From Lineus longissimus (taxonomy: Eukaryota > Nemertea > Pilidiophora > Heteronemertea > Lineidae), in contig NC_088316.1 of NCBI RefSeq assembly GCF_910592395.1, positions 8,000,001 through 8,064,000 of the forward strand: a stretch of DNA of 64,000 nt, read 5' to 3'. Below the pieces are notes generated by a model, which worked only from the letters and a program-made list of their open reading frames with translations, was not told the DNA's origin and searched no databases. Made by a program: the position numbers and the translations under genes. Below are positions 23,264-34,306 of this stretch, piece after piece (the first letter of the stretch is position 1; each line of letters begins with the position of its first letter).

Positions 23264-24120
23264 CTTGTTATATTCCCAACTCACCAACGACAGTGATTAA
23301 GTCCGCCTTTTTCACAGAATAACAACACGTTAACCGACTGAAGCCAAGATATTCCAAACGTGCTGTTCCTTAGTTGATTTATGAGACCCCTGAAAGACTA
23401 GTTTGTGCACGTAAAATCGTTGTAAAGTTCAAAAATTCAGGAGCTCCAAAAACTTTCAACTGTTGTTGTTGTCGTTGTTGATATCTGCAGGGATTACAGA
23501 TTACAGATTACAGGGGGAGATTTATGTAGGAACTGTGTTGTCACAAGTTAATCCAAACCAGTACACCATTCAGGATGTTACTGGAAGTATTCATGCAGTA
23601 GTCATTGATGACCTCTATGAAGGATTACAGGTTTCGAGTAACGACCGATTACCAACCGTTGGTGAAGTCGTCTTTGTTTGTTACAGTGATAAAACGGGGG
23701 TTGTAAGACTGGGAAAGACTATTTGCATCCGAAATGATTCACTATGGATTACTTTTGACAACTCGGGACTTGAGTTTAGTGTTCCTTTCAACGAAGCATT
23801 TATTTTGAATGAACGGTCTAAGCAACTGGGTGTGGGGAATGTGGGCTTGGGAGAGATGGGTGTGAATGAGAATGGAGGTACACGTGAGGCTATACACCTC
23901 TTCACATGTATGCTGAATAGATTGACGGAGGAAACAATTCACACTCATTCTGATTATCGGGACCGGGCCAGTCAAATTCGGGAGTTGTAAGTTCAGGATA
24001 TTCGTTCACGGGACAGTGCCATCCTTGAACTAAAACAGCAGCACTTGGTTGACACTGTCACTATTATATTAACCAACTTGGTTGTGAGTGGTTTAATCAT
24101 TGGAGTGCGTTGAGTCAATC

Positions 24121-24637
24121 ATTCTAAAATACCTTGGTACCGTAAAGTCAACTTTTAAATGGAAAATGCATAAGCCTCGTTCTGAGTTTGGAGTGTTTTG
24201 GACACGCAACCAAGATGCTCTACCAAAGTTCCCTCGGGTTGCACTAAAATGTGGAAACCATGCACACGTCACGTCAATGGAATTTCGGCTCACTTCAGAA
24301 GTTTGAGGCGCTCAAAACACTGCTTCAAACACAAATCAGTCAAGGAAGCATCAACCACCCAAAGTTTTTTAATGAGCACTACACATATTTGCCGAGAAAA
24401 ACGCTCCAAATAGCCCATTTGCGCAGATTTTAGCATCACTTGAGCGAGCCGATGCGGACTTCCTATGCGCGCTGTACAAAATGTACATGTCTCATTTTCT
24501 GTAACGTTGCCGTAACATAATGTAAACAATGGCGCTACCGGTTACTGGTTGCGTGTCCAAAACACTCCGCTCTCAGAACGAGGCTTATGCATTTTCCATT
24601 TAAAAGTTGACTTTACGGTACCAAGGTATTTTAGAAT
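24121..24637 (+). mobile_element. 517-bp MITE with 92-bp terminal inverted repeats (copy 1)
   Basis: 24121-24212 and 24546-24637 are inverted copies, the outer 66 bp perfect (ATTCTAAAATACCTTGGTAC...). There is no coding capacity. A related copy sits at 35118-35576. The target duplication is not evident. Confidence 0.9.
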
Positions 24638-26132
24638 GGGTTTTTGAATGACACGAGGAACCCAGAGAGTAAAAGATCTAATGGGAAATATCACAATAGC
24701 GTTGTCAGGGATATGCTTTTTCCGGTTCCGTTAGATCAGGTTGTTCAACCCCCCTCCACATATTTCTTGGCTTGGTCAAAACTGCATATGAAATGCTTGA
24801 GACGGAGTGCATAAATATTGACCGTATGAAGATGCCTGATCACGACAATGCAGTGGTTAACAAACTGTATGAAGAGTGGAAAAGTCTTACCGACAGTGTT
24901 GTTGACATTGATGATGAGCTTACTTGTGCCCAGTCAGATTTTTCGGACAAGAGCAGTTTTGTCAAGGAGTTGGCCAAGAACAAGAGAAAGAACAGTGTGT
25001 ATCGTGCCAACTGTGCTAGTCCAATTTGTGTAGTTCCACTGTCAGATGAAGATGAGCCTGAGGGTTTCTGGGTTCAGTGTGACTTCTGTCATCGGCATGT
25101 TCATTCGAAATATGCCGGTCTCAAACATGTCAAAGGGAAGGATGCGGATTCAAATGTCGGTGATGAGGAGTACAAGTGTTATATGTGTCAAGGTGTGCGT
25201 ACAAAGGACAAATTAGTTGATGTACACAAGGAGTCACTAAAAATATCCAAGGCAGAGCTACAAAGGGTAGAGAGAAAACATGCAAGTCTGCATTCGAGGT
25301 TAGATGCGGTTTTTGTAGATGTGAAGAAGCATCAAGGTCCCCTGGAACTTCAACTAAACAATGTGCTTGAAAAAGAGTTACTTGTTTACAAACAAGCGTA
25401 CCATAGCAACGCGTTCATTGGTAACCATTGTCGAAAAATCATTGAAAGACCTCATGGCTTGGTCGGTGTCCTTTTGAGGCATACGAGGCATACGGTTTCC
25501 CTGAGATTCATGACAGGTATTTGGAATTGTTCAATCGTATGGCCAGAATTTATCGGCTGATTTCCATCTCTCGCTTCCTCAATGAAGAGGAAATTAGAAC
25601 TCTGTCCATTGAATGCTGGAGTTATGGTTCCTGGTTTCCAGTCAACTTTCCATCATGTTCCATCACGGTGAAATTTCACTTGCTCACATATCACATTCCT
25701 GACTTTGCGTTCAAGTGGAAAACAGTTGGTTTGATGGGTGAGCAGGGCGCTGAAAGTATCCACAAGCTTGTCAATCTTGACAAGAGAACCTATGCCTGTG
25801 TGAGGGATTCAGAACTTCAGATGAAATTGTTGTATTCCAATCATGCTCTGCGTATTACTGCCAATCCAGACAATATGAAGAAGAGTGAACGAACATGCAA
25901 GAAGGTCTTAGAAAGTGGTAAAGAATGTCCTGGTCGGCTGAAAAAATGTCCTGCTCAAAATAATGAAAGGATGTGTCAGAGCTGTTTCAAGCATTTGTTC
26001 AGTCAGTGATTGTTTTCTTCATGTTGGTTTCTGTTGATAGTTCCCATACGCATGGATGTTTTTCTCTATACTTTACTAGCTCAGATTCAGAACACATTGA
26101 GTGAGCTTCTGTCATGGTTTCTAGTTCTACAT

Positions 26133-27440
26133 GTCAATGCATAGTCAAAATTACGGGTTCTGTCTTCCATGGGGCAGACAGTAAACCTGTTTTTTGCTCC
26201 AAATTTGGCACTTTCCTCCATTTCTGTAATAACCTGCTTAGTTCTGTCTGTGTCCCTCCTCTAGAACCAAAATTCAGTTGTCAAGAGTTCCAAAGTTCGA
26301 AAAACAATATGCGATTGATACAGTCCAAGTCACAAATATCATGCCTAAAATCGCGTCATTGGCACGTCACTGTTGCATTAATGATGCGCTACGCTACAAA
26401 GCGCAAAGATCGCAAAACACGCCCGAATTTTGTGCGTACCTGACGCGGCGCGAGAGGGATGACATTTGTGACTTGGACTGTAGTTCTAGTGTACCGATAG
26501 TATAAGATTAAGAAACATGTACAGGTCGTTTTTTTGCAAGGCACTGATGGTTGTTTCTGATACTAGAAAGTTGTCAATGAATAAAGGGTCAAAATTACAG
26601 GTTCTGTCTTCCATGCGGGCGGACAGTAAACTTGTTTTTTGGCTCCAAATTTGGCAGTTTGTTGACAATTATTTTTGTCTCATCTTAATCTGTGATTATA
26701 CACTGTAAAAATGTACCAGCTATGGCCGGTGGTATACTTAATAACTGGCAAGTTGTCAATGCAGGGTAAAAATTACAGGTTCTGTCTTCCATGGGGCGGA
26801 CAGTAAAGGTCTGGGTTTTTTTGCTCCAAATGTGGCACTTTGCTCTATTTCTGTAATAACCTGCATAGTTCTGTCTGCGTCCCTCCTCTAATTACCAAAA
26901 TTCAGTCGTCAAGCGTTCCAAAGTTCAAAGAAATGTGCGATTGATACAGTCCAAGTTACAAATGTCATGCCTAAAATCATTGGCACGTCACTGTTTCATG
27001 AATGATGCGCTTAAGATCGCGCGCAAAGGTCGTACGTACAATACGTTAAACAGAAAGGGAGTGTGTCACTGTGACTGTGACATGGCTGGTGCGTCATTTG
27101 GCACAAAACTCGGCCGCATGTCGTGCGTACCTGACGCGGCACGAAAAGGATGAGATTGACATTTGTGACTTGGACTGTAGTTGTAGTGTACCGATAGTAA
27201 GATTAAGAAACATGTACAGATCGGTTGTTTGGCAAGGCACTGATGGCTGTTTCTGATACTGGCAAGTTGTCAATACAGGGTCAAAATTACACGTCTGTCT
27301 TCCATGGGGCGGACAGTAAACCTGTTTTTTTTGCTCCAAATGTGGCACTTCGCTGCATTTCTGTAAAATGGCCTGCTTTAGTTCCGTCCGTGTTGAACCT
27401 TTATGTGTATTAGAACAGCATTGGTGGACTTGTGAACTTG
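26133..27440 (+). repeat. Imperfect tandem modules, full unit about 440-515 bp
   Basis: Four starts share 'GTCAAAATTACAGGTTCTGTCTTCCATGGGG' type sequence, at about 26143, 26571, 26755 and 27265. Units 1 and 3 are nearly full length. They share TGCGATTGATACAGTCCAAG and GTACCTGACGCGGC blocks and TTGGACTGTAGTTSTAGTGT-like blocks. Units 2 and 4 are truncated. The array directly follows the dead PHD-like gene and may be its downstream tail. Confidence 0.7.
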
Positions 27441-28549
27441 TATGATTGTATTTCAAGGGCTATAGTATTATAAATACTAGCATATACCCATGGAGCGGGC
27501 AAAGTTGAAATGTAATATACATTAGTTAAATGGGCACGATGATTGAACTACATTTAATTTCTAACGTTACTGAAGTTTTATTAAAGGTTAAACACGAAAT
27601 TAACTGCATTTAGGGACTTATTGCTGCTATCTACATGCAACCCCCAATAGATTGATTGGAGTACGCTATTTTGCACAATGCATTGAGACCAGTGACAGCA
27701 GGTCCTGTTCAAAATAAGGCCCTTACATATTAGGCATATCACCTACCCACTCCCGTACCCAATGCCACTGTCGGACCAAAGCCAGGCGCATGGAGAGATG
27801 CAGAACGCAATTCTAACTGACAACATCAGTCAGTAAAGAATAAAACAAAGAGCAAGCGCTGGCCACTGTACATATTTTGTCCATCCTGGCATAACTGTTT
27901 ATTGATACCCTGACTGCATGTTCCGGTAGGCCACTCTGCAGAATTTGCCTTATCACTCAGGTCAGTGTTTCTCGAATAGAACTAAAATAGAACAGGCTAA
28001 TCATTAATCTCCCTGCTAATACCCTGCACCATGGACCAGGTTGTGTAGCACTACATACGTGCTGGAAGCTAATACTGATGTGGCAGGGAGAATATGCGTG
28101 AAGTTTGTGTATGCTTTTGAGAATGAGCGGAGCTCTCCAGTCGACGTGCTCTCTGAAAAGTTGTTATTTATTCTAAAACCACGAAGATATTCGACGTATG
28201 ACACCCTCAGTGACACTCTTACGTATGATCCAGACCTACGAAGCCAAAGGTTGCAAGAATTCGACGCATTTCCAAGGCCCAATTTTGAAACAAAAATTAC
28301 CTCCTAAATAGCGGCCACAACGCGCATTATAGTATAGATATGTGAGTATTAGCATTCAATTGAAATCTTGACTTTTTAATTTTTGTGTACTGCCATGGCA
28401 ACATATGGAATACTAGTACATGTACTTGTCAAGCATTGGCACTCTACACAAGAGACCTGCTGAGGGGTCTAGAACCACTTGTCCCATCTTACTTCAACAG
28501 GACAGCTTATATGAGGGACACCAAGCCAGATGAGACGGTCAAATCACTT
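27441..28549. other. No convincing gene
   Basis: One open frame at 28041-28307 (+) of 88 codons, starting without an ATG, is the longest. No motif recognised and no splice sites that help. Confidence 0.35.
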
Positions 28550-28559
28550 GTCCATGATG

Positions 28560-29525
28560 TTATGACAATTATGTCCTATACTACTACTAGTCCCATCTTG
28601 GTACAGGGACACTACATAACCAAGCTGGGTGAGACGGTCACATCCCTCGTCAATGATATTGGTTATGAGATGTCCCTAGTTCCGTCTTCATTCAGGGACA
28701 CCGATCGAGACGATCACATCCCTCGTCAATGATATTGGCTATGAGATGTCCCTAGTCCCGTCTTCATTCAGGGACACCGATCAAGACGTTCACATCCCTC
28801 GTCGATGATATTGGCTATGAGATTCCCTAGTCCCGTCTTCATTCGGGGACACCGATCGAGACGGTCACATCCCTCGTCCGTGTCAATGATATTGGCAAGA
28901 GATGTCCCTCGTCCCGTCTTCATTCAGGGACACCGAGCGAGAAGGTCACACCCCTTGTCAATGATATTGGCTATGAGATGTCCCTAGTCCCGTCTTCATT
29001 CAGGGAGACCGATCGAGACGGTCACATCCCTCGTCAATGATATTGGCTATGAGATGTCCCTAGTCCTGTCTTCATTCAGTGACACCGATCGAGCAGTCAC
29101 ATCCCTCGTCAATGATATTGGTTATGAGATGTCCCTAGTCCCGTCTTCATTCAGGGACACCGATCGAGACGGTCACATCCCTCGTCAATGATATTGGCTA
29201 TGAGATGTCCCTAGTCCCGTCTTCATTCAGTGACACCGCTCGAGCAGTCACATCCCTCGTCAATGATATTGGTTATGAGATATCCCTCGTCCCGTCTTCA
29301 TTCAGTGACACCGATCGAGCAGTCACATCCCTCGTCAATGATATTGGTTATGAGATGTCCCTAGTCCCGTCTTCATTCAAGGACACCGATCGAAACGGTC
29401 ACATCCCTCGTCAATGATATTGGTTATGAGATGTCCCTAGTCCCGTCTTCATTCAGGGACACCGATCGAGACGGTCACATCCCTCGTCAACGATATTGGT
29501 TATGAGATGTCCCTATCCAGTCTTC
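28560..29525 (+). repeat. Minisatellite, 76-bp unit, about 12 copies
   Basis: The consensus starts GTCACATCCCTCGTCAATGA and contains TCCCGTCTTCATTCAGGGAC. Several units lack one base (GAGCAGTCAC in place of GAGACGGTCAC), giving 75 bp and a short in-frame 25-residue repeat (SLVNDIGYEMSLVPSSF). Not a CRISPR array: the unit has no separate spacers. Confidence 0.92.
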
Positions 29526-29529
29526 AGGG

Positions 29530-30960
29530 ACACGTCTTCAGTTTGCATCATAACTTCTATACTAATTTGGTCTTAAGTACAGTCTGCATCACAACTTCCC
29601 TACTGATTATCTGATCCTCAGTGTAGTAAGAAGGCAGATTGTGCATATGTCTACAGTTTACATCATACTGACATAGTCTTCAGCAAGCATAGTGTAGTAG
29701 GATGAAGGCAGGTTTAGTTGTGATTTTGAACACAAGGTACATCCAGTCATCATGTTTAACCCCCACACATCTATTAGGTTTAATCTTCATTTGCTAAAGA
29801 ATTTCATCAGATTTATAACAGTATACTGATACCATCACTGATGAGAGAATAATAAATCGAGGAATATGGGCAATCAGTAAAACGGACGACCCAGTGAATT
29901 AATCTTTTTTCCGGGAAAAGTCCATTTTATCATAAAAATACATAGCTAAGTTAGAAACCGTGGATATAATTGTCATTTTGTGAAGATCTAGGGCATTTCA
30001 TGAACCATAAAGGGAGTGTAAACAATCAACAATGTTTGCACAGAAAAGTGCCATCAAAGTCATCATTTAGCTAACTTTGCAATGCTGGCCCAGGCCTACT
30101 ATTCAAGATGGCAGCCGCAATATAATACACAAAACTTGGTTCACGCCAAGTTGATCCTAATCAATACATATAATCCTAATTACTACAGCAAAACTGAGGG
30201 CCAAACATGGGTGAATTCAGGCCTATTTTGTAATCCTCGCACCTTCCGAAAGCCGTCTGGGGTGAGGAACTGGGATGTTTATTGGGATAGCAATAAACAC
30301 TTTGGTGTCGCACCTGCCTGTAGAGTGCCATCTGGTGGCTTCTGATAAAACTTGCATTTTAATTCTAGCTGAAACAGCTGTGTTACGAGTCAATTATCAG
30401 TACAAATTCTGTTTGTAAATAATTCTTTATGTAGGATTTTGGCTGAATCTTTCACAACTTGTAGTTGAATCATCTATTTTGGTCGTCTACGTAATTTTTA
30501 GCAAAAAGTCGCTAAAAGAATTATTTCTAGTTAGAAATACCTACCGGTGGTCCCGTTTTGCATGAATTAAGGCGCAAGACCGCCTTTTTGGTAAATTTTT
30601 CTTTCAAATATCTGTGAGAAATTGGTTCTCAAATAATTGTTTGTGGAGGAATTTCCGTAAACTTCCTCTCCCCGGTAGATAAGTTCCTATTCTATACCGT
30701 ATGTACAATTGTTGAGTCTTGTCTTGTAAAAGAATTATTTGTCGATCAAAATGCCAGATTTGTTCTTGGTCTTCTGCCCTCTTAAAAGGGAATTAACATT
30801 AAAATTATTTTGTCGGAAAAATTCGGCTTTTTCATTCGTCTGACAAATAATTCTTTGTGAGCAGATTTCTATGAACTTCCTCGTCAGGATAGATATACCC
30901 TAACTCTATCACGTGTGTATGATTTCTTTGTTACAACTTGTAAAAGAATTATTTGTGAGT
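29530..30960. other. Non-coding; scattered AAGAATTATTTGT motifs
   Basis: No gene. Between about 30440 and 30960 a motif close to TGTAAAAGAATTATTTGT recurs several times in both orientations, within two loosely similar blocks (30600-30760 and 30840-30960). Probably remnants of a repetitive element. Confidence 0.4.
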
Positions 30961-31024
30961 TTGAAATGTAAATGTTAGACATTTTTAGACGGAATTCTAC
31001 GTCATCAGAATCCAATTTCGACGT

Positions 31025-31110
31025 TTCCTATTGGTCAATCCCTGTTATGACGTCATGTTTTTGACGTCTAACGTGTATAAAAGGCGTCTTTTTTGAACAG
31101 TTTGGCAGTT
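31025..31110 (+). promoter_or_regulatory. Class II promoter-like cluster, possibly in an LTR or transposon end
   Basis: In order: an inverted CCAAT box (ATTGG, 31030), a perfect CRE palindrome TGACGTCA (31048-31055), a second GACGTC, and a TATA box TATAAAAG (31076-31083). Spacing is normal for a strong RNA polymerase II promoter with initiation near 31105. No open reading frame follows, so it may drive a lost element or belong to a solo LTR. Confidence 0.45.
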
Positions 31111-31605
31111 TCAATTTTGGACTCCACTTGTAAGGTTAAAATCCTAAAAATTTAAAGCGAGACCCTCGTAGGCTTGCCTGCGAGTTGGTCCATGCTTTTG
31201 TATTAGGAATGTACATAATACATGGAATTTTAGTCTGAATTACGAAATTGGCACTCAATTTCGGAATTCCTTTTTCTATTCCTATGTGTTACTGTGCGCT
31301 TGTCTGCCCCATGCTTCCCATTATGTCAGGGCGGGCAGATCCTAATGCACTTTAGACCTCGGTCAAATATTTAAATCCATTCATAATTCATTTACATCTA
31401 AATTTCTACAAGTGCTTCGTAATCAGACCACTCCTCGCTTCGCATAGCCTGGATGGCTGATACGTTGATTTATCAAAGAACCGTCATGTCTTAAGATTTA
31501 AGATACTCATTAGGAGTTAATCCTAATATCACTATCTTTTAGTTTAACTGGAAACTGAACTTAAACGTCGCCTCCTCATCCGTTCTGCTGTCGTCGTCAT
31601 CTAAA

Positions 31606-31626
31606 TTATATATATATATATATATC
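31606..31626. repeat. (TA)n microsatellite
   Basis: About ten TA units. Confidence 0.8.
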
Positions 31627-31867
31627 ATACTTCATTTCCATGAATGATATCGATTGTGCATAAGCACCTATTAAACAAATCTCGGGATATTTTATACATT
31701 TGACTTCGTTGATATTATTACCTACAAGCTTTGTGGTGTGCCCTGACGGACTAACGTAAGGTCACTAGTCACGGATTTAGTCACTTGTCGTTACGAAGGG
31801 GATAGTTGGTGGACATCCTTATGGTACTGAGCTTGCATTTCCTTATTTCGCGATCTCTTTGGCTTGA

Positions 31868-32150
31868 CCCTGTCCATGCCAAGTTTCACCCTGCCACTCA
31901 CCAAGAAGGAAGGACGACCCCCAAGTTGAACTGGCGCGACTCTGTCCATGCCAAGTTTCACCCTGCCAACCACCATGAAGGAAGGACGACCCCAAGTTGA
32001 ACTGGTTGACCATGTCCATGCGAGTCTTACCTGCAATCCACCAAGAAGGAAGGACGATACCAAGTGGTACTGGCGCTACATAGCCGTGTTCTCGCATGAC
32101 TCTGTCCATGCCATGTTTCAACCACTAATCAACCGAGAAGAAAGGACGAC
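31868..32150 (+). repeat. Four imperfect tandem copies, about 70-80 bp
   Basis: Each unit has a form of CTGTCCATGCCAAGTTTCA followed by ACCAAGAAGGAAGGACGAC. Divergence between copies is 10-25 percent by eye. Short open frames on both strands here are by-products of the repeat. Confidence 0.75.
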
Positions 32151-32289
32151 TTCAAATTGTAATGATGGGATTCTATGCGCCACCCCGTCTCTATACAACG
32201 ATGTCCATCAAACGGTCATCTCACGGTAGAGTATTCAGCCCGGTACCATGAGGATGCACCAATGAAAACTGAGGAACACATCCATTTAA

Positions 32290-32919
32290 ATGGGTGAAGT
32301 AAAGAATCTGTTTATTCACGAGCCACATAACATGCTCATCTCTGGTGTCACCAATTGTGGTAAGACACATTTTGTCCTTGACCTCTTCAAAAAGGAGTAT
32401 CGACACAAGTTCCAGAACATAATCATTTTCTGTCCAACATATTTCAACAATAAGACATATGAAAGGAAATGGATTTACCAAGACAAGAGCGACGACATAG
32501 TTAATCCTGAAGCTGTGGCCTGTAATTTGGACCTTGTGCTTCGATTTGCTACTCTGACCTTAGCAGGAACAGACACGTTATTCCTCATTGATGACTGTGC
32601 TAACTTGAGAGACACAAAGAAGAAGGTGTCTGAGTTATGTAATCTTGCCTTTTCCGGTAGGCACTACAATCTAACTGTCTGATTACTACTTCAGAAGTAC
32701 AATTCAGTAGTTAAGGACTTCAGAGAGAATATCAGGCTCTTAGTCCTGTTTTTCAACAAGGATGAATCAGCAATGAAAAATGCCTTAGAAGAAAATATTG
32801 TTATTCCTAAGGGCAAACGACAGTATTACATAGAAGAACTTAAGGTGAAAAAGGGATCAAAATTAATAATAAGGCTGCAGCATCCATTCGGGTTTACTCT
32901 TTCTTCTTTCTGTACCTAG
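32290..32919 (+). pseudogene. Maverick/adintovirus-type A32-like packaging ATPase, one internal stop
   Basis: From ATG 32290 the protein has a Walker A motif (SGVTNCGKTHF, residues ~18-28), a Walker B motif (TDTLFLIDDC, residues ~98-107) and the SGRHYNLTV segment typical of FtsK/HerA-superfamily genome-packaging ATPases of PRD1-adeno-type viruses and Mavericks. An in-frame TGA at 32680-32682 then interrupts the frame, which continues recognisably (QKYNSVVKDFRENIRLL) to TAG at 32919. Total would be about 209 codons, close to the usual 200-250. It faces the capsid genes tail-to-tail and overlaps the end of the next minus-strand gene by 26 bp. The role is to pump DNA into the capsid; this copy is interrupted. 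Confidence 0.75.
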
Positions 32920-33334
32920 TAAAGTAGTAGATCCCAAAGCCAAAAGCACTCATACCTAAGATAATCCATAGGAACTCGTATTTCTTCATTTCATCGCTAG
33001 GTTGGAAGTAGTCTCTTAACTGTGGTCGCTTAGCTAGTGATACTGGTTTATCAGGGTTCAGATGATTGTAAACCGTAAGTGCAGCATCATTATTGTTAAA
33101 ATCAATAGCAGCCCAGTTCTCTCTCTTCATTTCAAGGTTAGCGAAGTCAATTATGTTCTTTCTCTGTTCTTCCCATTCAGTTGATGCCTTCTGTAACTCT
33201 TCCTGAGCCCTATTATGTCTTTTAATTTTAGCTTCGTAGCCGCTCTTGTATAGTGCTTTAAAAAGGTAACCAGATCCTGTGAATGCTACTGCGTTTATTA
33301 CTGCAGATTCAAGCATCATAACAATACCTGCCAT
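32894..33334 (-). CDS. Maverick-associated membrane protein, 146 aa
   Basis: Starts at ATG 33334. The N-terminus is hydrophobic (MLESAVINAVAFTGSGYLF). A charged helical middle follows (KIKRHNRAQEELQKASTEWE), then a C-terminal membrane segment (FLWIILGMSAFGFGIYYFT) ending in the lysine-rich RYRKKKE. I recognise this two-ended membrane layout from unnamed proteins encoded beside capsid genes in invertebrate Maverick-like elements; exact function unknown. It is intact, close to its neighbours (29 bp) and tail-to-tail with the ATPase. Confidence 0.6.
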   Translation of the reverse strand: MAGIVMMLESAVINAVAFTGSGYLFKALYKSGYEAKIKRHNRAQEELQKASTEWEEQRKNIIDFANLEMKRENWAAIDFNNNDAALTVYNHLNPDKPVSLAKRPQLRDYFQPSDEMKKYEFLWIILGMSAFGFGIYYFTRYRKKKE

Positions 33335-33363
33335 TTTATTTTAGTGAATTTTTATTTTAGTGA

Positions 33364-33705
33364 TTATTTATCATTAAAATGATAAATAATCACTTGGTAC
33401 TGAACGTCAAAACCATTAAGATCGATAATGTCACCTTTTTTGTCAGTTAAGCGGATACTCAGCTCATTGAATCTTGGTTTAAATGGTATTACTATTGGCT
33501 TGTCAAAGGAATATGCTATTAAATCTCCAAAATTAGCTTCCTTTATTGGTCTCGTGGCTAGCACATCTGATGTTTCACCGTTACTGAATACATTCGTAGA
33601 ATTTATTATGTCACAGTGAAACACAAAATAGTTCATGGGTCTCAAATTGATGGGACTCTCACTTACAACTTCATCCTGCTCTTCATTCCTAAAGGAAAAG
33701 GCCAT
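33364..33705 (-). CDS. Minor-capsid (penton)-like protein, C-terminal part
   Basis: 113 codons from ATG 33705. Motifs are NYFVFHCDIINSTNVF, SDVLATRPIKEANFGD, PIVIPFKPRFNELSIRLTDK and GFDVQYQVIIYHF. This 'holding a CD-strand, then P-x-Y/P-F-x-ELSI' pattern matches proteins next to the major capsid gene in Maverick-like elements, thought to be the penton or minor capsid jelly-roll protein. The preceding ORF (34053-33766) looks like the N-terminal part of the same protein, so one gene may have split by mutation. Evidence is by pattern memory and position. Confidence 0.45.
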   Translation of the reverse strand: MAFSFRNEEQDEVVSESPINLRPMNYFVFHCDIINSTNVFSNGETSDVLATRPIKEANFGDLIAYSFDKPIVIPFKPRFNELSIRLTDKKGDIIDLNGFDVQYQVIIYHFNDK

Positions 33706-33765
33706 TCTAATTTCAAGCCAAATAACCCACTTCTTTTAACCATGAACATAATCTGATAATACTGC

Positions 33766-34053
33766 TCATTTTTTTCTCTTCAGGAAGTGTAAGATGGCCT
33801 TACCAATGGGTACTTCTACATTAAATTTAACAGCACTTCTACTTAAACTATGTTCTTTCAATTTATCTGCAAACATTTTTGAAAAACTTTTTAGATCATA
33901 GAGACCATCGGGTATGTAGAATGTACAAGGTATTACTGCAAAAGTCAAAGTGATGCTACATGCATCCAGAATTTCAGTGTTGAGATTGACTGTTAAATCA
34001 CTAGAACTCTGTTCTTGGTAATCACTAAATTCTATGTTGATTACAGTTTTCAT
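33766..34053 (-). CDS. Minor-capsid-like protein, N-terminal part
   Basis: 95 codons from ATG 34053. Reads VINIEFSDYQEQSSSDLTVN, then a beta-rich stretch with ITLTFAVIPCTFYIPDGLYDL and ILHFLKRKK at the end. Probably the beginning of the capsid-type protein continued at 33705, separated by 60 bp containing stops. Small capsid-adjacent genes in Mavericks are compact like this. Confidence 0.4.
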   Translation of the reverse strand: MKTVINIEFSDYQEQSSSDLTVNLNTEILDACSITLTFAVIPCTFYIPDGLYDLKSFSKMFADKLKEHSLSRSAVKFNVEVPIGKAILHFLKRKK

Positions 34054-34069
34054 TTAGTTAAGATGATAT

Positions 34070-34306
34070 TCACTTTATTATGTTTCTGGGTAATATTCCT
34101 TGACTGTAAAGGTACTCTAATGTGCCATTACTAACAGCTACAGTTCCACCCAATTCAAATATCTCCTCCAGGCTAGCATTACTTGGTGAACCTATGTTAT
34201 ATCTCAATAACCTTTTTAGTATCATAGAGTAACCAATTGTTGGTGTTGCCAATAGCAAACTTTGATACAGTGTGTTGAAAATATTTTTCTTTCCTGGTGT
34301 TTCCAT
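34070..34306 (-). CDS. Small Maverick-region protein, 78 aa
   Basis: ATG 34306 to TAA near 34070. It has a weak hydrophobic first half (LLLATPTIGYSMILKRLLR) and a helical second half (NASLEEIFELGGTVAV). Spacing to both neighbours is short (16 and 82 bp) and all are on one strand. Function unknown. Confidence 0.45.
   Translation of the reverse strand: METPGKKNIFNTLYQSLLLATPTIGYSMILKRLLRYNIGSPSNASLEEIFELGGTVAVSNGTLEYLYSQGILPRNIIK

Larger units (their letters stand above)
19078..23454 (-). mobile_element. Full-length CR1/jockey-type LINE, both ORFs open
   Basis: Minus-strand element with ORF1 (23263-22220) and ORF2 (22156-19415). The 3' tail on this strand is rich in AAATA units (about 19135-19080). 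The right limit is inferred: TTCAATGTTG at 19068-19077 resembles TTCAACTGTTG at 23455-23465, a plausible imperfect target duplication. The element interrupts the coding exon of the PHD-like gene. Both frames lack stops and keep catalytic motifs, so insertion is relatively recent. Confidence 0.8.
18491..26009 (+). pseudogene. PHD-like-finger gene broken by LINE and MITE insertions
   Basis: Pieces in one orientation form one gene. There is a likely 5' untranslated exon, 18491-18668 (TTTCAG before, GTAAGT after), and a coding exon from 18896 (ATG 18915; basic KKTRLESK, FGRKRRKSKASK) cut at 19077 by a LINE. The frame resumes at about 23463-23990, after which a stop precedes a helical stretch. A MITE occupies 24121-24637. 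The frame continues from about 24640, with one frameshift near 24770, to 25560, and after another shift near 25500 to TGA at 26009. The middle part has a PHD-type finger (GFWVQCDFCH, YKCYMC) whose third ligand position reads Y instead of C (HSKYAGL). The last part contains MGEQGAESIHK and paired cysteines (CKKVLESGKECPGRLKKC). That GEQGAES motif recurs in unnamed, probably mobile, invertebrate genes. Function unknown; the copy is dead. Confidence 0.55.

Noticed and set aside
19415-23287. Plus-strand open frames such as 20130-20432 and 22163-22459
   Set aside because: They are antisense shadows of the well-supported LINE ORFs.
28560-29525. CRISPR array
   Set aside because: The repeats are contiguous 76-bp units without unique spacers, in eukaryotic DNA; it is a minisatellite.
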